From the NCBI RefSeq assembly GCF_030732865.1, contig NZ_JASHKB010000012.1, positions 1 to 64,000 on the forward strand: 64,000 nt of DNA. Direction: 5' to 3'. Each line of letters starts with the position of its first letter. Position 1 is the stretch's first letter. The stretch is from Roseitalea sp. MMSF_3546 (lineage in GTDB: Bacteria; Pseudomonadota; Alphaproteobacteria; Rhizobiales; Rhizobiaceae). Positions 45,254 to 53,308 of this stretch are shown here, piece after piece. A program made the translations under genes and the position numbers. Below the pieces are notes generated by a model. That model did not search any database. It was not told the DNA's origin and was given only the letters and a program-made list of their open reading frames with translations.

Positions 45254-45379
45254 TCCGCCCGAACGCGGACGTCATTGCGCATACGCGCACGTCATTCCGG
45301 GGCTTGACCCCGGAATCCACACGAGGCGCCGCCACAATGGATCCCGGGATCAAGTCCCGGGATGACGTCTGCGGGCGGA
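45254..45379. repeat. Composite palindromic intergenic repeat
   Basis: Two inverted 29-base copies of a palindromic unit (45291-45319 and 45338-45366, pattern GTCAT...CCGGG...TTGA...CCCGG...ATCCA), 18 bases apart. Each copy can fold alone and the two can pair with each other. Outer arms GACGTCAT (45268-45275) / ATGACGTC (45362-45369) and TCCGCCCG (45254-45261) / CGGGCGGA (45372-45379) lengthen the symmetry. It is of the kind known as dispersed intergenic palindromes in alphaproteobacteria. It lies between binding protein and permease genes, so may also lower expression of the latter. Confidence 0.82.
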
Positions 45380-45395
45380 CAGTAGCGGAGCCAAC

Positions 45396-46340
45396 ATGAT
45401 CGCCTATATCGCCAAGCGTCTGCTCGCCGCGATCCCCGTCCTGTTCGGGCTGACGGTGATCGTCTTCGCCATCATGGCGCTGATCCCCGGCGATCCGGCC
45501 CAGGCGATCCTTGGCAATTTCGCCACTCCCGAAAACGTCGAAAAGCTCAACCGCGACCTCGGCCTCGACAAGCCGCTGGTCCAGCAATACTTCATCTGGC
45601 TGGGCAACCTCTTCCAGGGCGATCTGGGCCGCTCCTACATGCAGAACCGGCCGGTGCTCGACATCGTGCTCGAGCGCTTCAACGCCACGCTGATCCTCGC
45701 CGGCACCGCGCTCGTTTTGTGCTCGGTGCTCGGCCTGATCGCCGGCGTCATCTCGGCCGTGCGCCAGTATGGCTGGGCCGACAAGGCGATCACCTTCGTC
45801 GTCCTGATCGGAATCTCGATCCCTTCCTTCTGGCTCGGCCTGCTGCTGATCCTGGTCTTTGCGGTCAATCTGCGCTGGTTTCCCGCATCGGGCATGTATT
45901 CGATATTCGGCGGCGGCGACCTGCCGGATCTTCTGCACCATCTGTTCCTGCCCGCGCTGACGCTCGCCGTGGTCGCCACCGGCGTCATCGCCCGGCTGAC
46001 GCGCACGGCGATGCTCGAAGTGCTGCGCCAGGACTTCATCCGCACCGCGCGCGCCAAGGGCGTCACCGAACGCTCGGTCATCTACAAGCACGCCTTCAAG
46101 GCCGCGCTCGTCACCGTCATCCCGGTGATCGGCATCCAGGCCGGCTTCGTGCTCGGCGGGGCGGTCTATATCGAGACCGTCTTCCAGTGGCCCGGCATCG
46201 GCTCGATGCTGGTCACCGCCATTTCGACGCGCGACCTGTTGCTCGTGCAGGGCGGCGTGCTCGTCGTCGCCGCCGCCTATGTACTGTTCAATCTGGCCGC
46301 CGACGTCGTCCAGACCATCCTCGATCCGAGGCTGCGCTGA
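45396..46340 (+). CDS. Dipeptide-type ABC transporter permease (DppB-like)
   Basis: 314 aa, six membrane segments. DppB features are FAIMALIPGDPAQAILGNFAT near residues 27-45 and the EAA loop RTARAKGVTERSVIYKHAFK. Its stop shares a base with the next start (TGATG), so the permease-ATPase fusion is translated from the same ribosome flow. Confidence 0.94.
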   Translation: MIAYIAKRLLAAIPVLFGLTVIVFAIMALIPGDPAQAILGNFATPENVEKLNRDLGLDKPLVQQYFIWLGNLFQGDLGRSYMQNRPVLDIVLERFNATLILAGTALVLCSVLGLIAGVISAVRQYGWADKAITFVVLIGISIPSFWLGLLLILVFAVNLRWFPASGMYSIFGGGDLPDLLHHLFLPALTLAVVATGVIARLTRTAMLEVLRQDFIRTARAKGVTERSVIYKHAFKAALVTVIPVIGIQAGFVLGGAVYIETVFQWPGIGSMLVTAISTRDLLLVQGGVLVVAAAYVLFNLAADVVQTILDPRLR

Positions 46341-48277
46341 TGACCGCCGTCGAAAGCGCCCCGATCCAGCCCGCCAGAAAGGCCTCCGGCCGGCCGAGCG
46401 CCACGCGCCTTCTGCTCAACAACACGCTCGCCACCGGCGGGCTGGTCGTGCTTGCCGCCATCGTGCTGATCGCGCTTGCCGCTCCCATCCTGCCGCTGGC
46501 CGACCCGAACGTGACGGCGCCGGCCAATCGCCTGCTGCGCCCGCTCTCAGAGGGCCATCTGCTCGGCACCGACGCGCTCGGCCGCGACATTCTCTCGCGG
46601 CTGATCTGGGGCACCCGCGTCAGCCTGCTCGTCGGCATTTCGGCGACGCTGATCGCCGCCTTCTTCGGCTCGCTGATCGGGCTGGTCGCCGGCTATGCGG
46701 GCGGGCGCATCGACACCGTGCTGATGCGCGGCATCGACATGGTCATGGCCTTTCCCTACATCCTGCTCGCGCTCGCCATCGTCGCCGTGCTCGGGCCGGG
46801 GCTCCTGAACGCGCTCTACGCGATCGCCATCGTCAACATCCCGTTCTTTGCCCGCAACATTCGCGGCATCACGCTGGGCCTTGCCAGGCGCGAATTCGTC
46901 GACGCGGCGCGTCTTTCGGGCAAGTCCAATGCGCAGATCCTGTTCATCGAGGTGCTGCCGAACGTGCTGCCGGTGATCGTGATCACCATGTCGACCACGG
47001 TCGGCTGGATGATCCTGGAGACGGCGGGCCTGTCGTTCCTCGGCCTTGGCGCGCAGCCGCCGCAGGCCGATCTGGGCTCGATGCTCGGCGATGGCCGCAA
47101 GATCCTGTTCACCGCGCCGCATGTGTCGATCATTCCCGGCCTGATGATCTTCGTGCTCGTCATGAGCATCAATCTGCTCGGCGACGGGGTGCGCGACGTG
47201 CTCGACCCGCGCCTGAAGTCCGGCGCGCTGTCGCGGCCGGTCGCCCGTACCGCCGTGACGCGCCAGGGGCTGGTGCCCGATGCCGCGCCCGATCCGGCGG
47301 CCGTGCTGGACGTGCGCGAGCTGCGGACCGAGTTCCATATCGGCGGCGAGGTGTTCAAGGCCGTCGGCGGCGTCGACATGCGTGTCGGCAAGGGCGAGTG
47401 CCTCGGGATCGTCGGCGAATCGGGCTCGGGCAAGTCGGTCTCGGCCATGTCGATCATGGGGCTGGTGCCGACCCCGCCCGGACGCATAACCGGCGGCGTG
47501 GCGCTGCTCGAGGGCGAGGACCTGTTCTCGGCATCCGATGAACGGATCCGCCAGCTGCGCGGCTCGGCCGTCAGCCACGTCTTCCAGGATCCGCTGTCGA
47601 CGCTGCACCCGCTGTTCACGGTGGGCGACCAGCTCGTCGAGGCGATCAGGGCGCACGAGCCGGTCGCGAAATCGGCGGCGCGCCGCAAGGCCGAAGAACT
47701 GCTCAGGACCGTGCGCATCCCCAATCCGGCCGAGCGCCTGAAGGCCTATCCGCACGAACTGTCCGGCGGCATGCGCCAGCGCGTGTGCATCGCCATGGCG
47801 CTGGCCCACGATGCCAAGGTGATCATCGCCGACGAGCCGACCACCGCGCTCGACGTGACGGTGCAGGCGCAGGTGCTGTCGCTGCTCGACACGCTGCGCG
47901 CCGAGCGCGACACGGGCGTGCTGTTCATCACCCATGATTTCGGCGTCGTTTCGGCGATCTGCGACCGCGTGGCGGTGATGTATGCGGGCCAGTTCGTCGA
48001 GACCGGCACGACCGAGCAGATCCTGTCCTCGCCCGCGCACCCCTACACCGCCAAGCTGATCGATTGCGTGCCCGTTCTCGGTGAACCGGACCGCCGGCTC
48101 GACGCCATCGAGGGGCGTCCGCCCATGGTCAACGATCTGCCCAAGGGCTGCGCCTTCGCGCCGCGCTGCCCGCGCGCCAGGGACACCTGCCGCGCCGCGC
48201 CGATCGGGCTGACCGAACTGGGCGACGGCCGCACCGTGCGCTGCCTTTACCCGCTGACGGAGGATGGCGATGAGTGA
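46340..48277 (+). CDS. Fused DppC-type permease and DppD-type ATPase
   Basis: 645 aa in one uninterrupted frame from the ATG at 46340. Residues ~1-290 are a DppC permease (LLGTDALGRDILSRLIWG, EAA loop DAARLSGKSNAQILFIEVLP). After a short linker of about 25 residues comes a DppD ATPase: Walker A GESGSGKSV, signature LSGGMRQR, Walker [13 protein letters not shown], switch ITHDFG and the Cys-rich tail FAPRCPRARDTC. In most systems these are two genes; the fusion holds permease and ATPase one to one. Both halves look complete. Confidence 0.93.
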   Translation: MTAVESAPIQPARKASGRPSATRLLLNNTLATGGLVVLAAIVLIALAAPILPLADPNVTAPANRLLRPLSEGHLLGTDALGRDILSRLIWGTRVSLLVGISATLIAAFFGSLIGLVAGYAGGRIDTVLMRGIDMVMAFPYILLALAIVAVLGPGLLNALYAIAIVNIPFFARNIRGITLGLARREFVDAARLSGKSNAQILFIEVLPNVLPVIVITMSTTVGWMILETAGLSFLGLGAQPPQADLGSMLGDGRKILFTAPHVSIIPGLMIFVLVMSINLLGDGVRDVLDPRLKSGALSRPVARTAVTRQGLVPDAAPDPAAVLDVRELRTEFHIGGEVFKAVGGVDMRVGKGECLGIVGESGSGKSVSAMSIMGLVPTPPGRITGGVALLEGEDLFSASDERIRQLRGSAVSHVFQDPLSTLHPLFTVGDQLVEAIRAHEPVAKSAARRKAEELLRTVRIPNPAERLKAYPHELSGGMRQRVCIAMALAHDAKVIIADEPTTALDVTVQAQVLSLLDTLRAERDTGVLFITHDFGVVSAICDRVAVMYAGQFVETGTTEQILSSPAHPYTAKLIDCVPVLGEPDRRLDAIEGRPPMVNDLPKGCAFAPRCPRARDTCRAAPIGLTELGDGRTVRCLYPLTEDGDE

Positions 48278-49259
48278 GGGCGCGCTTCTGACCATCGAGG
48301 GCGTCGACAAGACCTTCGGCGGCGGCCGCACGCTGTTCGGCCAGCCCAGACCGGCCGTCCACGCCGTTCAGGACGTCTCGCTCGACGTTCAGCCCGGCGA
48401 GACGCTGGGCGTGGTCGGCGAATCGGGCTGCGGCAAGTCGACCCTGGCGCGCATGATCGTCGGGCTGGATGCACCCACGGGCGGGCGCATCACGTTCGAC
48501 GGGCGCGATCTCGCCGCCGAGGCGGGCCGCGACCTCAGGCGCCTGTCGCGCGACGTGCAGTATGTGTTCCAGGATCCGGTCGCCTCGCTCAATCCGCGCA
48601 AGACGATCCGCACGATCCTCGAAGCGCCGCTGAAACACCTGACCGATCTCGATGCGGCGGGCCGCAGAGAGCGCCTCGAGGAGTTGATGGGCGCGGTCAA
48701 TCTGGCGCCGTCCTTCCTCGACCGCTATCCGCACGAATTCTCCGGCGGGCAGGCGCAAAGGATCGGCGTCGCCCGCGCACTCGCCGCCGATCCCAAGCTG
48801 ATCGTGCTCGACGAGCCGGTCTCGGCGCTCGACGTGTCCGTGCAGGCGCAGGTGCTCAACATCCTGGACGGGCTGAAGGATCGGTTCGGGCTCACTTACG
48901 TTTTCATCAGCCACGACCTGTCGGTGATCGAGAGCGTTTCGGACCGCGTGGCGGTGATGTATTTCGGCCATGTCGTCGAGATCGGCACGAGCCGGTCGGT
49001 GTTCGGCCGCCCCCGCCATCCCTATACCCACCTGCTGCTCAATTCGGCGCCGGCGCCGGGTCGCCGCTCGCTGAGCGCCGAGGATGCCCATACCGAACTG
49101 CCCGATCCCTACAATCCGCCGCCGGGGTGTCCCTTCGTGCCGCGCTGTCCGCGCGCGACCGAGATCTGTTCGACGGCCATGCCGCCGCTCGAAGGCGAAG
49201 CGGCCGATCCCGGGCACCGGGCGGCGTGCTATCATCCGCACGAGCATGGCGCGCCATGA
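48270..49259 (+). CDS. Dipeptide-type ABC transporter ATPase (DppF-like)
   Basis: 329 aa from the ATG at 48270; the ATG at 48264 touches the GGAGG site so is less likely. Walker A GESGCGKST, Q-loop VFQDPVASLNPR, signature FSGGQAQR (Phe for Leu), Walker B LIVLDEPVSALD, switch ISHDLS, and a C-terminal Cys-rich zone CPFVPRCPRATEIC. It starts 8 bp inside the fusion gene and overlaps the GntR gene by 4 bp. Confidence 0.93.
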   Translation: MSEGALLTIEGVDKTFGGGRTLFGQPRPAVHAVQDVSLDVQPGETLGVVGESGCGKSTLARMIVGLDAPTGGRITFDGRDLAAEAGRDLRRLSRDVQYVFQDPVASLNPRKTIRTILEAPLKHLTDLDAAGRRERLEELMGAVNLAPSFLDRYPHEFSGGQAQRIGVARALAADPKLIVLDEPVSALDVSVQAQVLNILDGLKDRFGLTYVFISHDLSVIESVSDRVAVMYFGHVVEIGTSRSVFGRPRHPYTHLLLNSAPAPGRRSLSAEDAHTELPDPYNPPPGCPFVPRCPRATEICSTAMPPLEGEAADPGHRAACYHPHEHGAP

Positions 49260-50062
49260 CCGGCGCCCAGGGCGACAGGATCGTGCACATTCCACAGCCT
49301 GCGGCGCTGGCGCGGCGGCGCAAGCGGCCTGACGTGATCGCCGATGCGATCCGCGACAAGATCATGCAGTCGGACCTTCAGCCCGGCGACCGCGTGCCGA
49401 CCGAGTGGCTCGCCGACGAGGCACTGCGCGCCTCGCGCGGCACGCTGCGCGAGGCGATGACGATCCTCGAATTCCAGGGCCTGATCACCACGCGCACCGG
49501 GCCAGGCGGCGGCGCCTTCGTGACCGCGGTCGACACGACCAACGTGCTGTCCATGCTCAACAATCTGTTCCTGTTCGAGCCGCCCTCGATCGCCGACATC
49601 TATGCGCTGCGCAAGTTCGTCGAGCCGGAACTGGCCGCCTTGGCGGCACGCGAGGGGCTGTCGGACGCCGCCTTCGAGGCGTTGCAGGCGACCGTGCGGC
49701 TGTACGAGGCCGAACCCCGTTCGGCCAGCGAGGAATACCGCCAGCGCCTGGCCGAGCTCGATTTTCACGCCGAACTGGCGCGCATGGGCTCCAACAAGCT
49801 GTTGGGCTTCATCGCCGTCTTCCTTCTGAACCTGCTGCGCGACATGACGGTCTGCCGGGAAATCTATCAGCAGCCCAATCCGCGCCTGCGCCGGACGGGG
49901 CTGCATTATCAGGTGCAGTTGCTGCGGGCGATCCGCGCCGGCGAAAGCGAAAAGGCGCGAACGCTGATGCACGATCACATGGTCGAGGCGGAAGCCTACA
50001 TGCTCGAACGCGCCGCGATGCGGACAAGGCCCGAATCGTCCGGCGAGCGTGACGATCGCTGA
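49256..50062 (+). CDS. FadR/GntR-family (FCD) transcriptional regulator
   Basis: 268 aa from the ATG at 49256 overlapping the ATPase stop (ATGA). The winged helix shows DRVPTEWLADEALRASRGTLREAMTILEFQG, split at residues ~43-74. The C-terminal FCD-type domain includes LDFHAELARMGSNKLL and HDHMVEAEAYM. An unusual 20-residue N-terminal lead precedes the HTH. Its position as last gene of the importer operon suggests feedback control of that operon and perhaps of the divergent M20 hydrolase. Confidence 0.92.
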   Translation: MTGAQGDRIVHIPQPAALARRRKRPDVIADAIRDKIMQSDLQPGDRVPTEWLADEALRASRGTLREAMTILEFQGLITTRTGPGGGAFVTAVDTTNVLSMLNNLFLFEPPSIADIYALRKFVEPELAALAAREGLSDAAFEALQATVRLYEAEPRSASEEYRQRLAELDFHAELARMGSNKLLGFIAVFLLNLLRDMTVCREIYQQPNPRLRRTGLHYQVQLLRAIRAGESEKARTLMHDHMVEAEAYMLERAAMRTRPESSGERDDR

Positions 50063-50220
50063 ACCGTCGGCGCCGCGCCGGCGACTTGCCGTGCCGGACC
50101 GATCGGCCGCGCAATGGGCTTGCCGGGCATGGCCGCATGCTGGCATGAGACCGGACGGTGGCCGGCACGGTCCGGCAAGGGTGGGCAGGAACCGCCGATG
50201 CGCTCGACACGGAGGGGAAG

Positions 50221-51114
50221 ATGACAAGACCGGCGATCACGTGCGTTGCACCGACGGGCGATGTGGTGGGCGAGGCGGCGACCTGGTCGGCCGACGAGGA
50301 CCGGCTCTACTGGGTCGATATCGGCCGGTTCCTCGTGCACGTCCTAAACGTGCGCACGGGCGCCGTGACCAGCCGCTTCTTCGACGAACCTGCCGTAGCC
50401 CTTTCGATGACCGACGTGCCGGGCCGGCTGCTGGTGGCGCTCTCCTCGCGGCTGGTCTATCTCGATGTGGAGAGCGACGCGCGGCACGATCTCGGGATCA
50501 CGCTGGACGATTTCCCCACCGCGCGTTTCAACGACGGCCGCACCGACCCGAACGGCGCGTTCTGGGTCGGTTCGATGGGCAACAATGTCGGCCCGCATGG
50601 CGAGAGCATCGACATGGCCGAAGACGCCGGGCGGCTGTTCCGCTATCGCGCCGGCGGCGGGCTCGAGGAATTGGAGAGCGGGATCGGCATCTCCAACACC
50701 GTGTGCTGGGCGCCCGACGGCAAGACCTTCTATTTCGGCGATACCCTGAAGAACGAAATCCGCGCCTATCCCTACGACCCGGCGAGCGGGGACATCGGCC
50801 CGGGCACGCCGCACTTTGCCGGCTTCGACCGCGGTCTGCCGGACGGTTCGGCGATCGACAGCGAGGGCTTCTTGTGGAACTGCCGCTTCGGCGGCGGCTG
50901 CATCGTGCGGGTGGCGCCGGACGGGACCGTCGACCGGGTGATCGAGATGCCGGTCAAGAACATCACCACCTGCACCTTCGGCGGTCCCGGCCTGAAGACG
51001 CTTTACGTGACGACCGCGGCGCTGCAAAAGGCGGTCACGGACCGGCTCGCCGGCAGCGTCTTCGCCATCGAGGCCGATGTGGCCGGCATGGACGAGAACC
51101 GCTTCAGAACCTGA
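50221..51114 (+). CDS. SMP-30/gluconolactonase family lactonase
   Basis: 297-aa six-bladed beta-propeller from the ATG at 50221 with GGAGGGG upstream. Metal-ligand stretches are RFNDGRTDPNGAFWVGSMG, GISNTVCWAPDGKTFYFGD and GLPDGSAIDSEGFLWNCRF, giving the Asn/Asp ligands of sugar-acid lactonases. Its first glutamate ligand is in VVGEAATWS. It probably opens an aldonolactone formed by a sugar dehydrogenase. It is separated from the GntR gene by 158 bp and has no sugar gene next to it. Confidence 0.91.
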   Translation: MTRPAITCVAPTGDVVGEAATWSADEDRLYWVDIGRFLVHVLNVRTGAVTSRFFDEPAVALSMTDVPGRLLVALSSRLVYLDVESDARHDLGITLDDFPTARFNDGRTDPNGAFWVGSMGNNVGPHGESIDMAEDAGRLFRYRAGGGLEELESGIGISNTVCWAPDGKTFYFGDTLKNEIRAYPYDPASGDIGPGTPHFAGFDRGLPDGSAIDSEGFLWNCRFGGGCIVRVAPDGTVDRVIEMPVKNITTCTFGGPGLKTLYVTTAALQKAVTDRLAGSVFAIEADVAGMDENRFRT

Positions 51115-51139
51115 AACCGGACCGGCGCCGATCGCACCA

Positions 51140-51436
51140 TCACACACGCCCCTGCGGCCGGCGCGGTACGTTCTCGCAGAGCGCTTCAAGCTCGTCGACC
51201 GCCTGCAGCATCTGCCGGCGCAGCACCTTGATGCGCAAGGGATCGGCACCGGACCGATAGGCCTGTCTGAGCGAGACCAGCAGATCCTGAACCTCGTCGG
51301 CGGCAGCGCAGATGGCGACGCCGCCGGCATAGCGCGGCATGCATTTGAGCATCAGCCGACGCAGCCGGTCGGCCTGGCCCGGTTCGCTGCGATCGATGGC
51401 GTGCACGAAACTCCTGACGGGGTCGAAGCGGCGCAT
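51140..51436 (-). CDS. Small hypothetical protein
   Basis: 98 aa, not recognised. It starts at the ATG at 51436; AAGGA lies about 12 bases upstream. It is predicted helical and basic at the C-terminus, with RLRRLMLKCMPRYAGGVA and an AADEVQDLLVSLRQA helix; it has two Cys and no signal peptide. The open frame continues through the tRNA, so only the part from 51436 can be real. It lies between the SMP-30 gene and the tRNA. Confidence 0.5.
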   Translation of the reverse strand: MRRFDPVRSFVHAIDRSEPGQADRLRRLMLKCMPRYAGGVAICAAADEVQDLLVSLRQAYRSGADPLRIKVLRRQMLQAVDELEALCENVPRRPQGRV

Positions 51437-51639
51437 GGTCGTTCGTGTCCTTGCTCGGGCCGGCGGCGGGCCCAGGCGGCAAATCTGCCCGCAAAGGAAC
51501 ATGCGCGTTGTGTCCGAGGTCACAGGTCGAACGATGATGGCGATCACGGGCGAGGCGGCGCGGCTGGCGCCGCGGATGGGCCCGGTTCGCGGATCGAATC
51601 CGGCACGGCGCGCAACTGCTTGAAAAACCGAGAAAAATC
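51437..51639. other. Region 3' of the tRNA without a recognised gene
   Basis: 203 bp. Directly after the tRNA on its own strand there are two T-runs (ATTTTTCTCGGTTTTTC, about 51619-51636), fitting tRNA transcript termination. The rest is GC-rich with no gene, integrase or recognisable attachment site. Confidence 0.5.
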
Positions 51640-51714
51640 TGGTGGGCGATGCTGGGATTGAACCAGCGACCCCTGCCGTGTGAAGGCAGTGCTCTCCCGC
51701 TGAGCTAATCGCCC
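51640..51714 (-). tRNA. tRNA-Val (anticodon CAC)
   Basis: 75 nt including an encoded CCA end. It reads GGGCGATTAGCTCAGCGGGA at the 5' end, has a 5-bp anticodon stem CTGCC/GGCAG around the loop TTCACAC (anticodon CAC), the T arm with GGTTCAATCC and an acceptor stem GGGCGAT/ATCGCCC. All arms pair well. It decodes GUG. It stands between the accessory importer region and the housekeeping section. Confidence 0.95.
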
Positions 51715-51901
51715 GATCCGGCGCAGCGGCCGACGGGCGGCCGGCGTGATGCGCAGTGGTCAGGGCCGCGATATAGGCGGGCGCATGCGCGCAAGTCAAC
51801 GCTCAACTTCTCTGGCCGCGGCCGGCGGCGCATTGACGGTTGGCGCCATGCGAACACCGTGATAACGCAAGGCCGCCCGCGACGATCGAGATTGGGGGGA
51901 G

Positions 51902-52624
51902 ATGTCAGACGAAGCGATGAAAGCCCGGGCCGCGCGAGCGGCGCTCGCCCATGTCGACAGCGGGATGCGGCTTGGCATCGGCACCGGTTCGACGGCCGAA
52001 TGCTTCGTGCGGGCGCTGAGCGAAGCGATCGGCGACGGGCTTTCGATCACCGGCGTGCCCACATCGGAGCGCACGGCGGGGTTGTGCGTGCAGCTCGGCG
52101 TGCCGCTGGCCTCGCTCGGCGAGGTGCCCGAACTCGACCTGACCGTCGACGGTGCCGACGAGATCGACCCCGATCTCAACCTGATCAAGGGCGGCGGCGG
52201 GGCGCTGTTGCGCGAGAAGATCGTCGCCGCCGCCTCGGCGCGCATGATCGTCATCGCCGATGACAGCAAGCGCGTGGCGCATCTGGGCCGTTTTCCCCTG
52301 CCGATCGAGGTCAACGCGTTCGGCCTGGAAGCGACGCGGCGCGCGGTGGCGCGGGTCGCCCTGGCCCATGGCGCCACCGGGGAGCCCCGACTGCGCATCG
52401 GGCGCAAGGGCGAACCCGTGGTCACCGATGGCGGCCATCACATCATCGACGCATCATTCGGCCATATTTCCGACCCAGGTGCATTGGCCTGCGCACTCAA
52501 CCGGATTCCGGGCGTCGTCGAGCACGGGCTGTTCCTGTCCATGGCCGACCTGGCGATCCTGGCCGGTCCGCAGGGCGTCGAGGAGATTGCGGCACCGAAG
52601 CGCGACGGCGAGGCGGCCGGCTGA
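51902..52624 (+). CDS. rpiA: Ribose-5-phosphate isomerase A
   Basis: 240 aa, cytoplasmic pentose-phosphate enzyme interconverting ribose 5-phosphate and ribulose 5-phosphate. The phosphate loop [15 protein letters not shown] is near residues 22-36. The catalytic segment [20 protein letters not shown] includes the active-site Asp and Lys, and LLREKIVAA the catalytic Glu. GGGGGGAG precedes the start. It leads the conserved series rpiA - DUF2059 - gor. Confidence 0.95.
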   Translation: MSDEAMKARAARAALAHVDSGMRLGIGTGSTAECFVRALSEAIGDGLSITGVPTSERTAGLCVQLGVPLASLGEVPELDLTVDGADEIDPDLNLIKGGGGALLREKIVAAASARMIVIADDSKRVAHLGRFPLPIEVNAFGLEATRRAVARVALAHGATGEPRLRIGRKGEPVVTDGGHHIIDASFGHISDPGALACALNRIPGVVEHGLFLSMADLAILAGPQGVEEIAAPKRDGEAAG

Positions 52625-52664
52625 TCGATTGCGGCGACAACACAGCACAATGGGAACGAGCGAA

Positions 52665-53210
52665 ATGATGTCATTGAGGATAGTGCGGAACGGGCTGCTT
52701 GCCGCGGCCATGGGCGTGACCATGGCGATGGGTGCGGCGCATGCCCAGCAGGAAATCTCGGAGAGCCACCTTCAGGCCGGGCGCGACGCCATCGCCGCGA
52801 TCAAGGCGACCGAACGGTTCGATACGATCCTGCCGGAAGTCGGCCTGGCGCTGAAGGAGCGGCTGATCCAGAGCAACCCCGACCTCGAGGCCGAGATCAT
52901 CCAGATCGTCGATGAGACGACGCTGGAACTGGCGGCCCGCCGCGCCGATCTCGAGCGCGAGGCGGCGGCCATCTATGCCCGCTCGATCAACGAGGAGCAT
53001 CTGCGCCAGATCGCCGACTTCTACGAAAGCGAGGCCGGCCAGGCGCTGCTCGATGGCGGGCCGTTTCTGGCAAGGCAGGTGACCACGGCCGCCTCGATCT
53101 GGCGGCGCGGCATCGAGCGCGATCTTCTGGCGCTCGTCACCCGCCGCATGAACGAGGCGGGCCTGCGCCGGGTGACGGCGCCGGACGACGCGGCCCAGGC
53201 AAGCGAATAG
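52665..53210 (+). CDS. DUF2059 domain secreted protein
   Basis: 181 aa from the ATG at 52665 (52650 and 52668 are alternative starts). A signal peptide to about residue 26 ends at GAAHAQ. The DUF2059 zone is RSINEEHLRQIADFYESEAG with GQALLDGGPF following. Function unknown; the family lies next to rpiA and gor in many rhizobial genomes. Probably periplasmic and helical. Confidence 0.88.
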   Translation: MMSLRIVRNGLLAAAMGVTMAMGAAHAQQEISESHLQAGRDAIAAIKATERFDTILPEVGLALKERLIQSNPDLEAEIIQIVDETTLELAARRADLEREAAAIYARSINEEHLRQIADFYESEAGQALLDGGPFLARQVTTAASIWRRGIERDLLALVTRRMNEAGLRRVTAPDDAAQASE

Positions 53211-53308
53211 GCGGGCGCCGGCGCGCCGGGCAGGGCCGGCGCAATCGCTGGCGCCCGAGCCGGCGAGACGGCCGCAAACAGGCAACGAAACGGGCAACAG
53301 GCGGGACC

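Noticed and set aside
46340-48277. Possible sequencing error joining two genes
   Set aside because: The linker is in frame, of reasonable length, and both domains are complete, so a true fusion is the simpler reading; such fusions are known.
51640-51714. Integrative-element attachment site at the tRNA-Val 3' end
   Set aside because: I looked for a second copy of the tRNA 3' end and for an integrase in the window and found neither.
51437-51799. Upstream extension of the small gene at 51140-51436
   Set aside because: The extension runs through tRNA-Val; the peptide HTAGVAGSIPASPT is a well-known artefact of translating tRNA genes.
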